Notes under the pieces: model-generated
What the model was told of the DNA's origin: nothing
The model's database searches: none
What the model saw: the letters and a program-made list of their open reading frames with translations, nothing else
Shown here: one piece after another, positions 16,606 to 24,566 of the stretch
How positions within the stretch are numbered: position 1 is the stretch's first letter
Layout of the letters: each line of letters begins with the position of its first letter
NCBI RefSeq assembly: GCF_014635325.1
Contig: NZ_BMCT01000002.1
Location: forward strand, 62,001-126,000
DNA from: Azorhizobium oxalatiphilum
Lineage (GTDB): Bacteria; Pseudomonadota; Alphaproteobacteria; Rhizobiales; Xanthobacteraceae
Direction of reading: 5' to 3'
DNA length: 64,000 bases
Translations under genes and position numbers: made by a program

Positions 16606-18006
16606 ATGACTCAGCAGAAACAGCTTCGCTTCAACGCCTTCAACATGACCGCGCCGAGCCACAACTGGGCGGGGCTTTGGAGCCATCCGCGCGACACGGC
16701 GGCGGATTACAACACGCTGGATTTCTGGGTCGATCTCGCCCGCACCGCCGAACGCGGCCTGATGGACGGCATCTTTCTGGCGGACGTGTTCGGCGTGTAC
16801 GACGTGTTCGGCGGCAATGCCGACACTGCCATCCGCACCGGCGCGCAGCTGCCCAACACCGATCCCGTGCTGATCGTGCCGACCATGGCCCATGTGACGC
16901 AGCACATCGGCTTCGGCGTCACCGCCAATCTCACCTATGAGCATCCCTACCAGTTCGCCCGCCGCTTCTCGATGCTGGACCACCTCACCAAGGGGCGCGT
17001 CGGCTGGAACATCGTGACCGGCTATCTGGACAGCGGCGCGCGCGGCATGGGTCACGCGGGCAACCGCCTGCATGACGACCGCTACGAGGCGGGCGAGGAT
17101 TTCCTTGCCGCCACCTACAAGCTCTGGGAAGGGAGCTGGGAGGACGACGCGGCCGTGCGCGACCGCGCCACCGGCGTCTTCACCGATCCGCGCAAGGTCC
17201 ATCGCGTGGTCCATGACGGCCCCTATTACAAGGTGGACGGCATCCATCTGGCGGAGCCCTCGCCCCAGCGCACGCCGGTGCTCTATCAGGCCGGCACCTC
17301 CGGGCGCGGCAAGGCGTTCGCGGCCAGGCATGCGGAGGCGATCTTCCTCAACGGGCAGACGCGCCCCATCCTCGCCCGGGCCGTGCGCCAGATCCGCGAG
17401 CAGGCACAGGCCTTCGGGCGCGATCCCTATGACATTCGGGTGTTTTCCGGCGCCACCGTCATCGTCGCCCCGACGCGGGCGGAGGCGCAGGAGCTGCACG
17501 CCGAATATCGCCGCTACGTCAGTCTGGAAGGGCAACTCGCCCTCGTGTCCGGCTGGACGGGCATCGACTTCTCCACCTTCGACCCGCAGCAGGCGGTGGA
17601 ATATGTGAAGAGCAACGCCATCCAGTCCATGGTGGAGAACCTCACCGTGAACAGCGAGACGCCCATCAAGGTGGGCGATCTCGGCACGCTCAGCCCCACC
17701 GGCGCGCGCTCGCCCTTCGTGGTGGGCTCGCCGCAGGACGTGGCTGACGAGCTGATCAGCTGGGCGCAGGACACCGACATCGACGGCTACAATCTGTTCC
17801 GTCTGGTGTCGCCGGAATCCCTTGAAGCCTTCGTCGATCTGGTGGTGCCGGAGCTGCAGTCGCGCGGCGCCTACAAGACCGAATATGGCGCGGGCACCCT
17901 GCGCGAGAAACTGTTTCCGGGGTCCGGCCCGAAGCTGAAGGCCAGCCATCCGGGTGCCGGCTTCCGTTATGGGGCGCCGGTGGCGGGCGCGCGCCGCATC
18001 GGCTAG
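16606..18006 (+). CDS. FMN-dependent monooxygenase, NtaA/SnaA/DszA (SoxA) family
   Basis: 466 residues, the larger type of LLM flavin monooxygenase (NtaA, SnaA, DszA and DmoA are about 430-480). Landmarks are LRFNAFNMTAPSHNWAGLW, GLMDGIFLADVFGVYDVFGG, the flavin-site stretch LTKGRVGWNIVTGYLDSGARGMG, RYEAGEDFLAATYKLWEGSWEDDA and VLYQAGTSGRGKAFAARHAEAIFL. GGAAG lies 8 bases before the ATG. It is divergent from the SsuA-like/SsuD pair with 250 bases between them. It probably oxidises an organosulfur or amine compound (sulfone, sulfide or NTA-like) using FMNH2 from a partner reductase that is not in view. Confidence 0.88.
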   Translation: MTQQKQLRFNAFNMTAPSHNWAGLWSHPRDTAADYNTLDFWVDLARTAERGLMDGIFLADVFGVYDVFGGNADTAIRTGAQLPNTDPVLIVPTMAHVTQHIGFGVTANLTYEHPYQFARRFSMLDHLTKGRVGWNIVTGYLDSGARGMGHAGNRLHDDRYEAGEDFLAATYKLWEGSWEDDAAVRDRATGVFTDPRKVHRVVHDGPYYKVDGIHLAEPSPQRTPVLYQAGTSGRGKAFAARHAEAIFLNGQTRPILARAVRQIREQAQAFGRDPYDIRVFSGATVIVAPTRAEAQELHAEYRRYVSLEGQLALVSGWTGIDFSTFDPQQAVEYVKSNAIQSMVENLTVNSETPIKVGDLGTLSPTGARSPFVVGSPQDVADELISWAQDTDIDGYNLFRLVSPESLEAFVDLVVPELQSRGAYKTEYGAGTLREKLFPGSGPKLKASHPGAGFRYGAPVAGARRIG

Positions 18007-18050
18007 CACGTACGCGGTGAGCATCTGCTCGCGATCCCCCGCTGCACGGC

Positions 18051-18410
18051 TCAGGCCTTGTCCGCAGCCAGCCTCGGCTGGGCGGCCAGACGCCCGGCCG
18101 TATAAGCGTGGCGCGGCGATCCATAGACCTGCGCCACCGATCCCAGCTCCAAGAGCGTGCCGAGATGGAGCGCAGCGACGCGGTCACACAGGTGCCGCAC
18201 CACGGAGAGATCATGGCTGATGAACAGAAGGGGGAGGGGATCTCGCCCGGCGCCACGGCGAGCGAGACGCCGTCCACCGCGCGCACCCGCCACGCGGGCA
18301 GGGGCACCGCCTGCGCCGCCTCCACATAGGCCGTGGAGTTTTCGGCTACCGCCGCTCCGTGCATGGCGTGCGCAAAATAGGCGTACTGGGCCGTGGCCAG
18401 CGCGGCAAGC
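18051..18410 (-). pseudogene. Decayed Dpp-type ABC transporter remnant (permease EAA loop plus ATPase ends)
   Basis: Read on the minus strand, 18410-18242 encodes a permease EAA-type stretch (AENSTAYVEAAQAVPLPAWRV) that runs directly into an ATPase N-terminus (VRAVDGVSLAVAPGE). After a frame change, 18237-18051 encodes an ATPase C-terminus (LLFISHDLSVVRHLCDRVAAL, then VYGSPRHAYT). Walker A, the ABC signature and Walker B are all missing. The simplest reading is a Dpp-like permease-ATPase gene pair shortened by at least two internal deletions. No function is expected. Confidence 0.65.
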
Positions 18411-18507
18411 ATGCGTGGGCCGGACGGCCGGACTCGATCGTTATCGGCGCGGCATTTGGATTGCGGTTCGATCTCGTCTAGAGCTTGGCGACCCAGTTGC
18501 AAACCAG

Positions 18508-18669
18508 ATGCAGTCATCGATTGGCGCCATGGCCCGCACGTCCACTTCCCCTGTCCTGCCTCCGGCATTGAACGTTCAGGAAACCCAGCAGCGGGCCAGC
18601 GACCGCTGGAACCCGTGGCATGCCGGGCAGGCGGAGCTGCTCGCAGCCCTGGGCGAGGGCGCACAATGA
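18508..18669 (+). CDS. Small hypothetical ORF overlapping the TPR/GT9 gene start
   Basis: 53 residues from ATG 18508, or 46 from ATG 18529. The TGA overlaps the ATG of the following gene (ATGA), which is the main argument for translation. The peptide is polar (SPVLPPALNVQETQQRASDR, ending WHAGQAELLAALGEGAQ) with no membrane segment or known domain. It could be a leader cistron or the truncated end of a lost gene. Its 5' side adjoins the decayed ABC remnant. Confidence 0.35.
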   Translation: MQSSIGAMARTSTSPVLPPALNVQETQQRASDRWNPWHAGQAELLAALGEGAQ

Positions 18670-19817
18670 CGGTGCAGGTAGAGGTTTCGGAACAGACCGT
18701 CGTCGATCTGATGAATGCGGGACGCCTGGACGAGGCGGAACGGCTCCTGCGCGGGCTGCTGGCGGCCAGCACGGCGCCGCTGCACCTCGTGCGGCTGCTG
18801 GCACTCGCGGTACGCGGACAGGGGCGCATCGCCGAGGCGCTGGATCTTCAGCTTCAGCTGGTGGACGCGCTCCCCGGCGATTTCTCCAGCCGCTTCGATC
18901 TGTCCGAAAGCCTGCTGCTGCTGGGGGATTTCGAGCGCGGCTGGCGCGAGTATCAGTGGCGCTACCGGATGCCCCACACGTCGGCCATCGAACGCAAGGT
19001 GCAGCGCCCGCGCTGGAACGGTGCGCCCATGCCGGGGCAGACGCTGCTCATCCATGACGAGCAGGGGTTCGGCGATACGCTGCAATTCCTGCGCATGGTG
19101 CCGGCCGCCAAGGCGCGCAGCGGCGCACGGGTGGTGCTCGACGTGATGCCGGAACTCCTGTCGCTGGCACAGCGCATGGAGGGTATCGACGCCGTCACCG
19201 AGAAGGGCACCCTGCCGCCGGCTTTCGACAAGCACTGTGAGCTGATGTCCCTGCCGCAGGTCACGAAGCTGACGCTTGATGACCTGCCGGGGCCGGTGCC
19301 CTATCTGACGCCGGATCCGAAGCATGTGGAGATCTGGCGCAAGCGGCTCGCGAACCTGCCGCGCCCGCTGGTGGCGCTGGTGTGGGCCGGCCGGCCGACC
19401 CATGGGAATGATGCCAACCGCTCCATGAGCCTTTCCGATTTCGCCCCGCTGGCGGGATTGGGCCTCACCTTCCTCGCGGTCCAGAAGGGGCCGAAGGCAG
19501 CGGAGGCCCTGACCCCGCCGGCCGGGCTGCGGGTCGAGGCGCTGGATTCGCATATCAACGGATTCGAGGACACGGCGGCCATTCTCAGTATCGCCGATCT
19601 GCTGGTATCGGTGGATTCCTCGCCCGTGCATCTGGCCGGTGCCCTCGGGCGGCCAGCATGGGTTCTGCTGCCCTTCGTACCCGACTGGCGCTGGCTGCTG
19701 GAGCGCACGGACAGCCCCTGGTATCCGAGCCTGCGGCTCTTCCGGCAACGGTCGCGCGGTGATTGGGCGACGGTGATCGGAGAGCTGGGCACGGCCCTGG
19801 CTGCCCTGCGCGGATAG
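18666..19817 (+). CDS. TPR-containing protein with GT9-like glycosyltransferase domain
   Basis: 383 residues. The N-terminus (about 1-110) is helical TPR-like (LMNAGRLDEAERLLRGLLAA; LLLLGDFERGWREYQWRYRMP). The C-terminal domain (about 125-383) carries the features of ADP-heptose-type (GT9) transferases: LLIHDEQGFGDTLQFLRMVPAAKARSGARVV, VALVWAGRPTHGNDANRS, and ADLLVSVDSSPVHLAGALGRPAWVLLPFVPDWRWLLERTDSPWYP. Such proteins are common in alphaproteobacteria; the acceptor is unknown. The start is at an ATGA overlap with a small ORF. The same frame continues after its TAG into an autotransporter-repeat fragment, which I treat as coincidence or as debris of an old deletion. Confidence 0.85.
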   Translation: MTVQVEVSEQTVVDLMNAGRLDEAERLLRGLLAASTAPLHLVRLLALAVRGQGRIAEALDLQLQLVDALPGDFSSRFDLSESLLLLGDFERGWREYQWRYRMPHTSAIERKVQRPRWNGAPMPGQTLLIHDEQGFGDTLQFLRMVPAAKARSGARVVLDVMPELLSLAQRMEGIDAVTEKGTLPPAFDKHCELMSLPQVTKLTLDDLPGPVPYLTPDPKHVEIWRKRLANLPRPLVALVWAGRPTHGNDANRSMSLSDFAPLAGLGLTFLAVQKGPKAAEALTPPAGLRVEALDSHINGFEDTAAILSIADLLVSVDSSPVHLAGALGRPAWVLLPFVPDWRWLLERTDSPWYPSLRLFRQRSRGDWATVIGELGTALAALRG

Positions 19818-19970
19818 GAATTCAGCGGCGTCGCCGGCGCGCTGGTGTTCAACCGCTCCGACGACATCACCTTCGCGGCCGTCATCTCCGGCTCGGGTAC
19901 GCTGACCAAGCAGGGCGCGGGCACGCTGACGCTGACCGGCGCCAACACCGTGACAGGCGGCAGGGCCAGA
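19818..19970 (+). pseudogene. Orphan autotransporter-associated beta-strand repeat fragment
   Basis: Directly after the TAG of the TPR/GT9 gene the frame reads GALVFNRSDDITFAAVISGS followed by GTLTKQGAGTLTLTGANTVTGG. This is the consensus of autotransporter passenger repeats (PATR type: G-x-L-x-K-x-G-x-G-T-L-T-L-T-G-x-N-T-Y). Only one repeat remains, with no signal peptide and no barrel domain, so it is a remnant of a large surface protein gene lost by deletion. Confidence 0.7.
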
Positions 19971-19994
19971 GGAAAGTCCTCCGGGGCGGATCGG

Positions 19995-20420
19995 TCAGGA
20001 CGACGCCGTGGCGAAGTATGGAATGCACGCCAGGACGACCATCAGCTGGACCGCATTGGCGAGCATGCCGCCCCAGTGCAACTGCCGCAGCCGGCGCGCG
20101 CCGTCGGCACTCCCGGTGTCCGGGTCCCTGATCCACGCGTCCACCCGCTGCAAGAACCAGCGCCGTGACAAGGCGGCAACGGCGGCAATCAAGCCAATGC
20201 CGAGTGCCAGGCTGAGGTGGCCGGTGACGGTAACGGCGATTGTCCCGATGACGCCTGCCCCGGTCAGCGCTACGAAATATCCATTGAACATCGCGCGCAA
20301 AAGCCGCGCCACAGGAGGTATGTCCAGCCTGACCATCAGGAATGCCGGCGCTGCAAGAAATAGATACACCATCGGAAGGAGCAGGACGATACTCGAGAAG
20401 ACGATAGAGGTATCTGGCAT
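19995..20420 (-). CDS. Small integral membrane protein, unknown function
   Basis: 141 residues with about four hydrophobic segments: SIVLLLPMVYLFLAAPAFLM (about 8-28), YFVALTGAGVIGTIAVTVTG (about 48-68), LALGIGLIAAVAALS (about 72-86) and MLANAVQLMVVLACIPYF (about 119-137). The polar loop after the third (RRWFLQRVDAWIRDPDTGSA) carries several Arg and Asp residues. ATG 20420 is preferred over GTG 20423 because AAGGA lies upstream. I recognise no family. It stands alone between scrap sequence and the second Dpp operon. Confidence 0.65.
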   Translation of the reverse strand: MPDTSIVFSSIVLLLPMVYLFLAAPAFLMVRLDIPPVARLLRAMFNGYFVALTGAGVIGTIAVTVTGHLSLALGIGLIAAVAALSRRWFLQRVDAWIRDPDTGSADGARRLRQLHWGGMLANAVQLMVVLACIPYFATASS

Positions 20421-20711
20421 CACCCGAATCCTTTATTTCGGAGTGCGTTTCAGCTTGTATTCAATTCATATGAACGATTTTAAGTATTAAATTGCGTAAT
20501 TTGAATAGCGCGCTATGCCGCTTGTACTGGGTTGCTCCAACGGGAGCAGGGGGATCCGGCGCTATCAGTCATACTATCAGTTGTATCGGGTGTTGATGCA
20601 ATTGTGCATTGGTTGGGTATGTGAGCGCTTGCCTGCGCAGCCGGTATAGGCCGGGTGGCTAACAGCATTGGCGCATAACGTCCGCGATCCCCATGGAATG
20701 AATGGCGAAAG

Positions 20712-21707
20712 TCATGACTGCCGCGCCGGGGAGATCGTGTCCGATGCAACGAGCGGAAAATGACAGGCGACGAAATGGCCGGCTTCGGCTTCCTGCCATT
20801 CTGGCGCGCGCGCCGCGCATAGGGGTGCCGCGCGCGGGCATCGTGTCCGAAAGCGGCAGCCGCTCGGCGGGTTCATGGGAGAGGGTAGCTCTCCGGCGAG
20901 CAGATGTGACGGTGAGGGGCTCCAGTCCGGGTCCATGACGGGAATGGCGGCCATCAATGCCGCCGTGTAGGGATGCAATGGCGCCGCGTAGAGCCGCGCC
21001 GATGGCGCGAGTTCACACAGGCGGCCGAGGTACATCACCGCGACGCGGTCGCTGATGTTCTTGACCACGGCAAGGTCATGACTGATGAACAGCAGCGTCA
21101 GGCCGTAGCGCGTCTTCATATCCTCAAGACAGTTGAGGATCTGCGCGCGCACCGAAACGTCGAGCGCCGAAACCGGCTCATCGCAGATCACGAGCTGCGG
21201 CTCCGTGACCAGCGCCCGGGCGATGGCGATGCGCTGGCACTGGCCGCCGGAGAATTCGTGCGGCCGGCGGTCCATGATCTGATCGGGATCGAGGCCGACG
21301 GTTTCGAGCACGGCACGGACGCGGCGTCTGCGGTCTTCGGTGCCGCCGATGCCGGCAATCGCCAACGGTTCGGCGACGATGTCGCCTACCTTGCGGCGCG
21401 GATTCAGCGAGGAGATCGGATCCTGGAAAATCATGTGCAGGCGTTTGCGCGCCCGCCGCAATGTCGCGGTGTCGAGCTTTGCGAGGTTGCGCCCCTCGAA
21501 GATCACCGAGCCCCCGGTCGGCGGCGGAAGCTGCATGATCGCACGTGAAATCGTCGATTTGCCGCAGCCGGATTCACCGACCAGTCCGAGCGTCTCGCCC
21601 CTGTAGACCGTAAAGCTGACGTTCGCGACGGCCATCAGCCGTCGCCCTCGTGGCAGAGCGTAGGTGACGGACAGGTCGTCGATGACGAGGAGTTCTGCCG
21701 GGCTCAT
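20712..21707 (-). CDS. Dpp/Opp-type ABC transporter ATP-binding protein (DppF-like), second system
   Basis: 331 residues. Walker [11 protein letters not shown]-loop MIFQDPISSLNP, signature FSGGQCQRIAIARAL (Cys replaces the usual Arg in GGQRQR), Walker B LVICDEPVSALD and H-loop FISHDLAVV. The C-terminal domain has LAGELPSPMNPPSGCRFRTRCPRAAPLC, the DppF spelling. Start 21707 overlaps the stop of the DppD-like gene; an open extension upstream of it is rejected. Last gene of the minus-strand operon A-B-C-D-F. Confidence 0.92.
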   Translation of the reverse strand: MSPAELLVIDDLSVTYALPRGRRLMAVANVSFTVYRGETLGLVGESGCGKSTISRAIMQLPPPTGGSVIFEGRNLAKLDTATLRRARKRLHMIFQDPISSLNPRRKVGDIVAEPLAIAGIGGTEDRRRRVRAVLETVGLDPDQIMDRRPHEFSGGQCQRIAIARALVTEPQLVICDEPVSALDVSVRAQILNCLEDMKTRYGLTLLFISHDLAVVKNISDRVAVMYLGRLCELAPSARLYAAPLHPYTAALMAAIPVMDPDWSPSPSHLLAGELPSPMNPPSGCRFRTRCPRAAPLCAARAPEWQEAEAGHFVACHFPLVASDTISPARQS

Positions 21708-22708
21708 GCGGATGCTCCGGGAGATGCGACCGGGTGCCAGCAGGCATAAAGGTGCGCACCCACCGCATCGGACGCCGACAGCGTCGGCCGTTCGTTTCGG
21801 CAGATGTCGGTTGCGTGGTCGCAGCGTGGTCCGAAGCGGCATCCCGGCGGCGGCAGCACCATGTCCGGCGGGCGTCCCGCGATCGCGCGCAACCGCGTAT
21901 GGGGCGGATCGGACAGGTTCGGCGCGGACCGCATCAGGGCCGCCGTATAGGGCATGCGGCAGTTCCGGAACAGCGATCGCGTGGATGCCTGTTCGACCAC
22001 CTGCCCGGCATACATCACCGCAACCGCATCGGTGTATCCGGCCACCACGCCGAGGTCGTGCGATATGAGGATCATCGCCATGTCGTGAGCCTTCTGTCGG
22101 CGGTGCAGCAGGTCGAGGATCTGCGCCTGGATCGTGACGTCGAGGGACGTGGTCGGCTCATCGGCGATGAGAAGCTTGGGGTCGCAGGCGAGCGCGATGG
22201 CGATCGCGACCCGCTGGCGCATGCCGCCGGACAATTGGTGCGGATACTGGTGCAGGCGCTCCTCGGGGAGAGACAGGCCCACGGATGTGAGCAACTCGGT
22301 TGCCCTCGACCGGGCGGCGCAGCCGCGCAAACCCAGATGCCGGGCAAGCACCTCCGTGATCTGGACGCCGATGCGCTTGACCGGATTGAGCGACGATGTC
22401 GGATCCTGGAAGACCATTGCGATGTCCCTGCCGCGGATGTCGCGCATGTCCGGCTCGGACAGGGTCAGCAGATCGCGGCCCTCGAATGCGATGCGGCCGG
22501 TGGTGGTCGTGCGCCGCTTCGACAGAATGCCGATGATGGTTCGGGCGAGGGCGCTCTTGCCGGACCCCGACTCGCCGACGATCCCCAGCGTCTGCCCCCG
22601 CCGGAGCGAAAACGACACGCCATCGACGGCGCGCAGCGGGCCGCGCGGCGTGTGGAAGTGCGTTGTGAGGTTGTTCACCTCAAGCAGAGCCGGGCCTGCG
22701 TCCGTCAT
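21704..22708 (-). CDS. Dpp/Opp-type ABC transporter ATP-binding protein (DppD-like), second system
   Basis: 334 residues. It has LRAVDGVSFSLRRGQTLGIVGESGSGKSALA (Walker A), MVFQDPTSSLNPVKRIG, signature LSGGMRQRVAIAIALA, Walker [13 protein letters not shown] and H-loop LISHDLGVV. The Cys-rich tail reads PPPGCRFGPRCDHATDIC. Its ATG overlaps the end of the DppC-like gene and its TGA overlaps the next ATPase start, so the whole operon is translationally coupled. Confidence 0.92.
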   Translation of the reverse strand: MTDAGPALLEVNNLTTHFHTPRGPLRAVDGVSFSLRRGQTLGIVGESGSGKSALARTIIGILSKRRTTTTGRIAFEGRDLLTLSEPDMRDIRGRDIAMVFQDPTSSLNPVKRIGVQITEVLARHLGLRGCAARSRATELLTSVGLSLPEERLHQYPHQLSGGMRQRVAIAIALACDPKLLIADEPTTSLDVTIQAQILDLLHRRQKAHDMAMILISHDLGVVAGYTDAVAVMYAGQVVEQASTRSLFRNCRMPYTAALMRSAPNLSDPPHTRLRAIAGRPPDMVLPPPGCRFGPRCDHATDICRNERPTLSASDAVGAHLYACWHPVASPGASA

Positions 22709-23592
22709 AGCGCGCTGCCACGCAGGTCTGTCCGTGCGCGCAGGCGCTCGCCGATCAGATTGATCGACAGCACAGTGAGAAACATCAGCGCGGCGGGAAT
22801 GAAGGGAATGTAGGGCAATGTGGCGAGGTCAACCTGACCGTCCGCGATCATGTTGCCCCAGGTCGGCCACGGCGCCGGCAGGCTCAGGCCGAGAAAGGAC
22901 AGCACGCCCTCGACCACGATGATGCGGGAGATCACGAGAAGCGCGTAGATCAGCATCGGGATCACAACGTTCGGCAGGATTTCCAGCGACAGCACCCGCC
23001 AGTGGGTCGCGCCCATGGCGCGGGCCGCCAGAACGAAGTCGTGCTGGGCGAACACCAGCGTATTGGCGCGCGCGACCCGCATGAAGGTGGGGACGGTCAG
23101 GACGCCGAGCACGATGACCAGAAGCGGGACGCTGGCTCCGACATAGGCCGTGACGGCGAGGACGACGAGGATGCCGGGAAACGCCATGACCGCATCCATG
23201 GCGGCAGCGATGACGGCTTCCACGCGCCCGCGAAAATAGCCGGCTGCCATGCCCAGAAGCATGCCGATGCCAAGTCCCAGAGCCGGCGCCAGCAGGCCGA
23301 CGGTCAGGGATATCCGGGCGCCGAAGATCGCTCGGGAGAGGATGTCCCGGCCGAGTTGGTCGGTGCCGAACCAATGGGTGCGATCGGGCCAGTTGGAGAG
23401 CGCCGCGAAGTCCGTCTCGATCGGGCTCGGCAGCGGCAGAAGATTGGCTGTGGTGGCCAGCGCGACCACGATGGCGATCCAGACCGCCGGGAGCCAGAAG
23501 CGAAACCCCAGCCGATCGCGCACCTGCATCGGGCTCGGCGCTGCCATGGCCGATGCGGTCTCATGCCCGGGATCGTCGGCGAAGGCACTCAT
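22705..23592 (-). CDS. Dpp/Opp-type ABC permease (DppC-like), second system
   Basis: 295 residues. A long polar N-terminus precedes the first membrane segment (FWLPAVWIAIVVALATTANL). DppC landmarks are HWFGTDQLGRDILSRAIFGARISLTVGLL, the EAA loop (DFVLAARAMGATHWRVLSLEILPN) and VEGVLSFLGLSLPAPWPTWGNMIADGQ. The start codon at 23592 overlaps the end of the DppB-like gene. It pairs with the DppB-like permease. Confidence 0.92.
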   Translation of the reverse strand: MSAFADDPGHETASAMAAPSPMQVRDRLGFRFWLPAVWIAIVVALATTANLLPLPSPIETDFAALSNWPDRTHWFGTDQLGRDILSRAIFGARISLTVGLLAPALGLGIGMLLGMAAGYFRGRVEAVIAAAMDAVMAFPGILVVLAVTAYVGASVPLLVIVLGVLTVPTFMRVARANTLVFAQHDFVLAARAMGATHWRVLSLEILPNVVIPMLIYALLVISRIIVVEGVLSFLGLSLPAPWPTWGNMIADGQVDLATLPYIPFIPAALMFLTVLSINLIGERLRARTDLRGSAL

Positions 23593-24530
23593 TGCCGCAC
23601 GCGCGGATCGAGCAGCGCGTAGATGAGATCGACGCCGAAATTGATCAGGACATAACCGACGGATATCACCGCGACACATCCCTGCACGAGCATCATGTCG
23701 CGATTGTAGACCGCGCCTGTCAGCATGCGGCCGATGCCGGGCAAGCCGAAGATCGTCTCCACCACCAGCGCGCCGGCAATGGTGGCGGCGATCTGCAGGC
23801 CGGAAATCGTCACCAGCGTGAATGACGATGGCCGCAAGGCGTGGCGGAACAGGATGAAAGCGGGACCGAGGCCCTTGGCCTTGGCGAGGGCGATATAGTC
23901 CTGTTGCAGCGTCCTGATCATGTCGGCACGGAGCACGGCGAAGAGGGACGGCCATTCCGCCAGCGCGATCGCGAGCGCGGGCAACGCAAGATGCGCGAGG
24001 TTCCTGACGGGATCGGTCATGAACGGCACGTAGCCGGTCGATGGCAGCCAGCGCAGCTTGAGCGCGAACAGGAACATCAGGAGGATTGCGAGAATGAACA
24101 CGGGGGCGGCGAGCAGAAGCAGCGCCACCGCGTTCGCGAACTGGTCGATCCTGCTGCCGGCCTTGTAGGCGCACAGCACGCCGGCCGGAACCGCGATGAG
24201 CAGCGCCAGTCCCTGGCTCAGCAACATCAGCTCGATCGTCACCGGAAGGCGATCGAGGATGGATTCCATCACCGGCACCTGCGTGATGTAGGAGCGGCCG
24301 AGGTCGCCGCGCAGGAAGCCGCCCAGCCAGTGCAGGTAGCGCAGCAGGAGCGGCTGGTCGAGGCCGAGTTCGGCGCGGACCTGCGCGACCGCTTCCGGCG
24401 TCGCGTCGTTGCCGAGCAGGGCCAGGGCGACGTCACCCGGGAGCAGAGTCATGAGCAGGAAGCTTGCTGCCGCCACCACCAGCAGGACGACGCCCAGGCG
24501 CAGCAGCTTGCGCAGGAAGTAGGACATCAT
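23589..24530 (-). CDS. Dpp/Opp-type ABC permease (DppB-like), second system
   Basis: About 313 residues with the DppB pattern: MSYFLRKLLRLGVVLLVVAAASFLLMTLLPGDVA at the N-terminus, GGFLRGDLGRSYITQVPVMESILDRLPVTIEL, the EAA loop (DYIALAKAKGLGPAFILFRHALRPS) and the ending LINFGVDLIYALLDPRVRQ. ATG 24530 is preferred over a GTG at 24539 because AGGGTG lies about 9 bases upstream. The membrane topology of about six helices is as usual for the family. Confidence 0.92.
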   Translation of the reverse strand: MMSYFLRKLLRLGVVLLVVAAASFLLMTLLPGDVALALLGNDATPEAVAQVRAELGLDQPLLLRYLHWLGGFLRGDLGRSYITQVPVMESILDRLPVTIELMLLSQGLALLIAVPAGVLCAYKAGSRIDQFANAVALLLLAAPVFILAILLMFLFALKLRWLPSTGYVPFMTDPVRNLAHLALPALAIALAEWPSLFAVLRADMIRTLQQDYIALAKAKGLGPAFILFRHALRPSSFTLVTISGLQIAATIAGALVVETIFGLPGIGRMLTGAVYNRDMMLVQGCVAVISVGYVLINFGVDLIYALLDPRVRQ

Positions 24531-24566
24531 GGCCGGCACCCTGCGGTGTGATCCTGCATGCGAATG

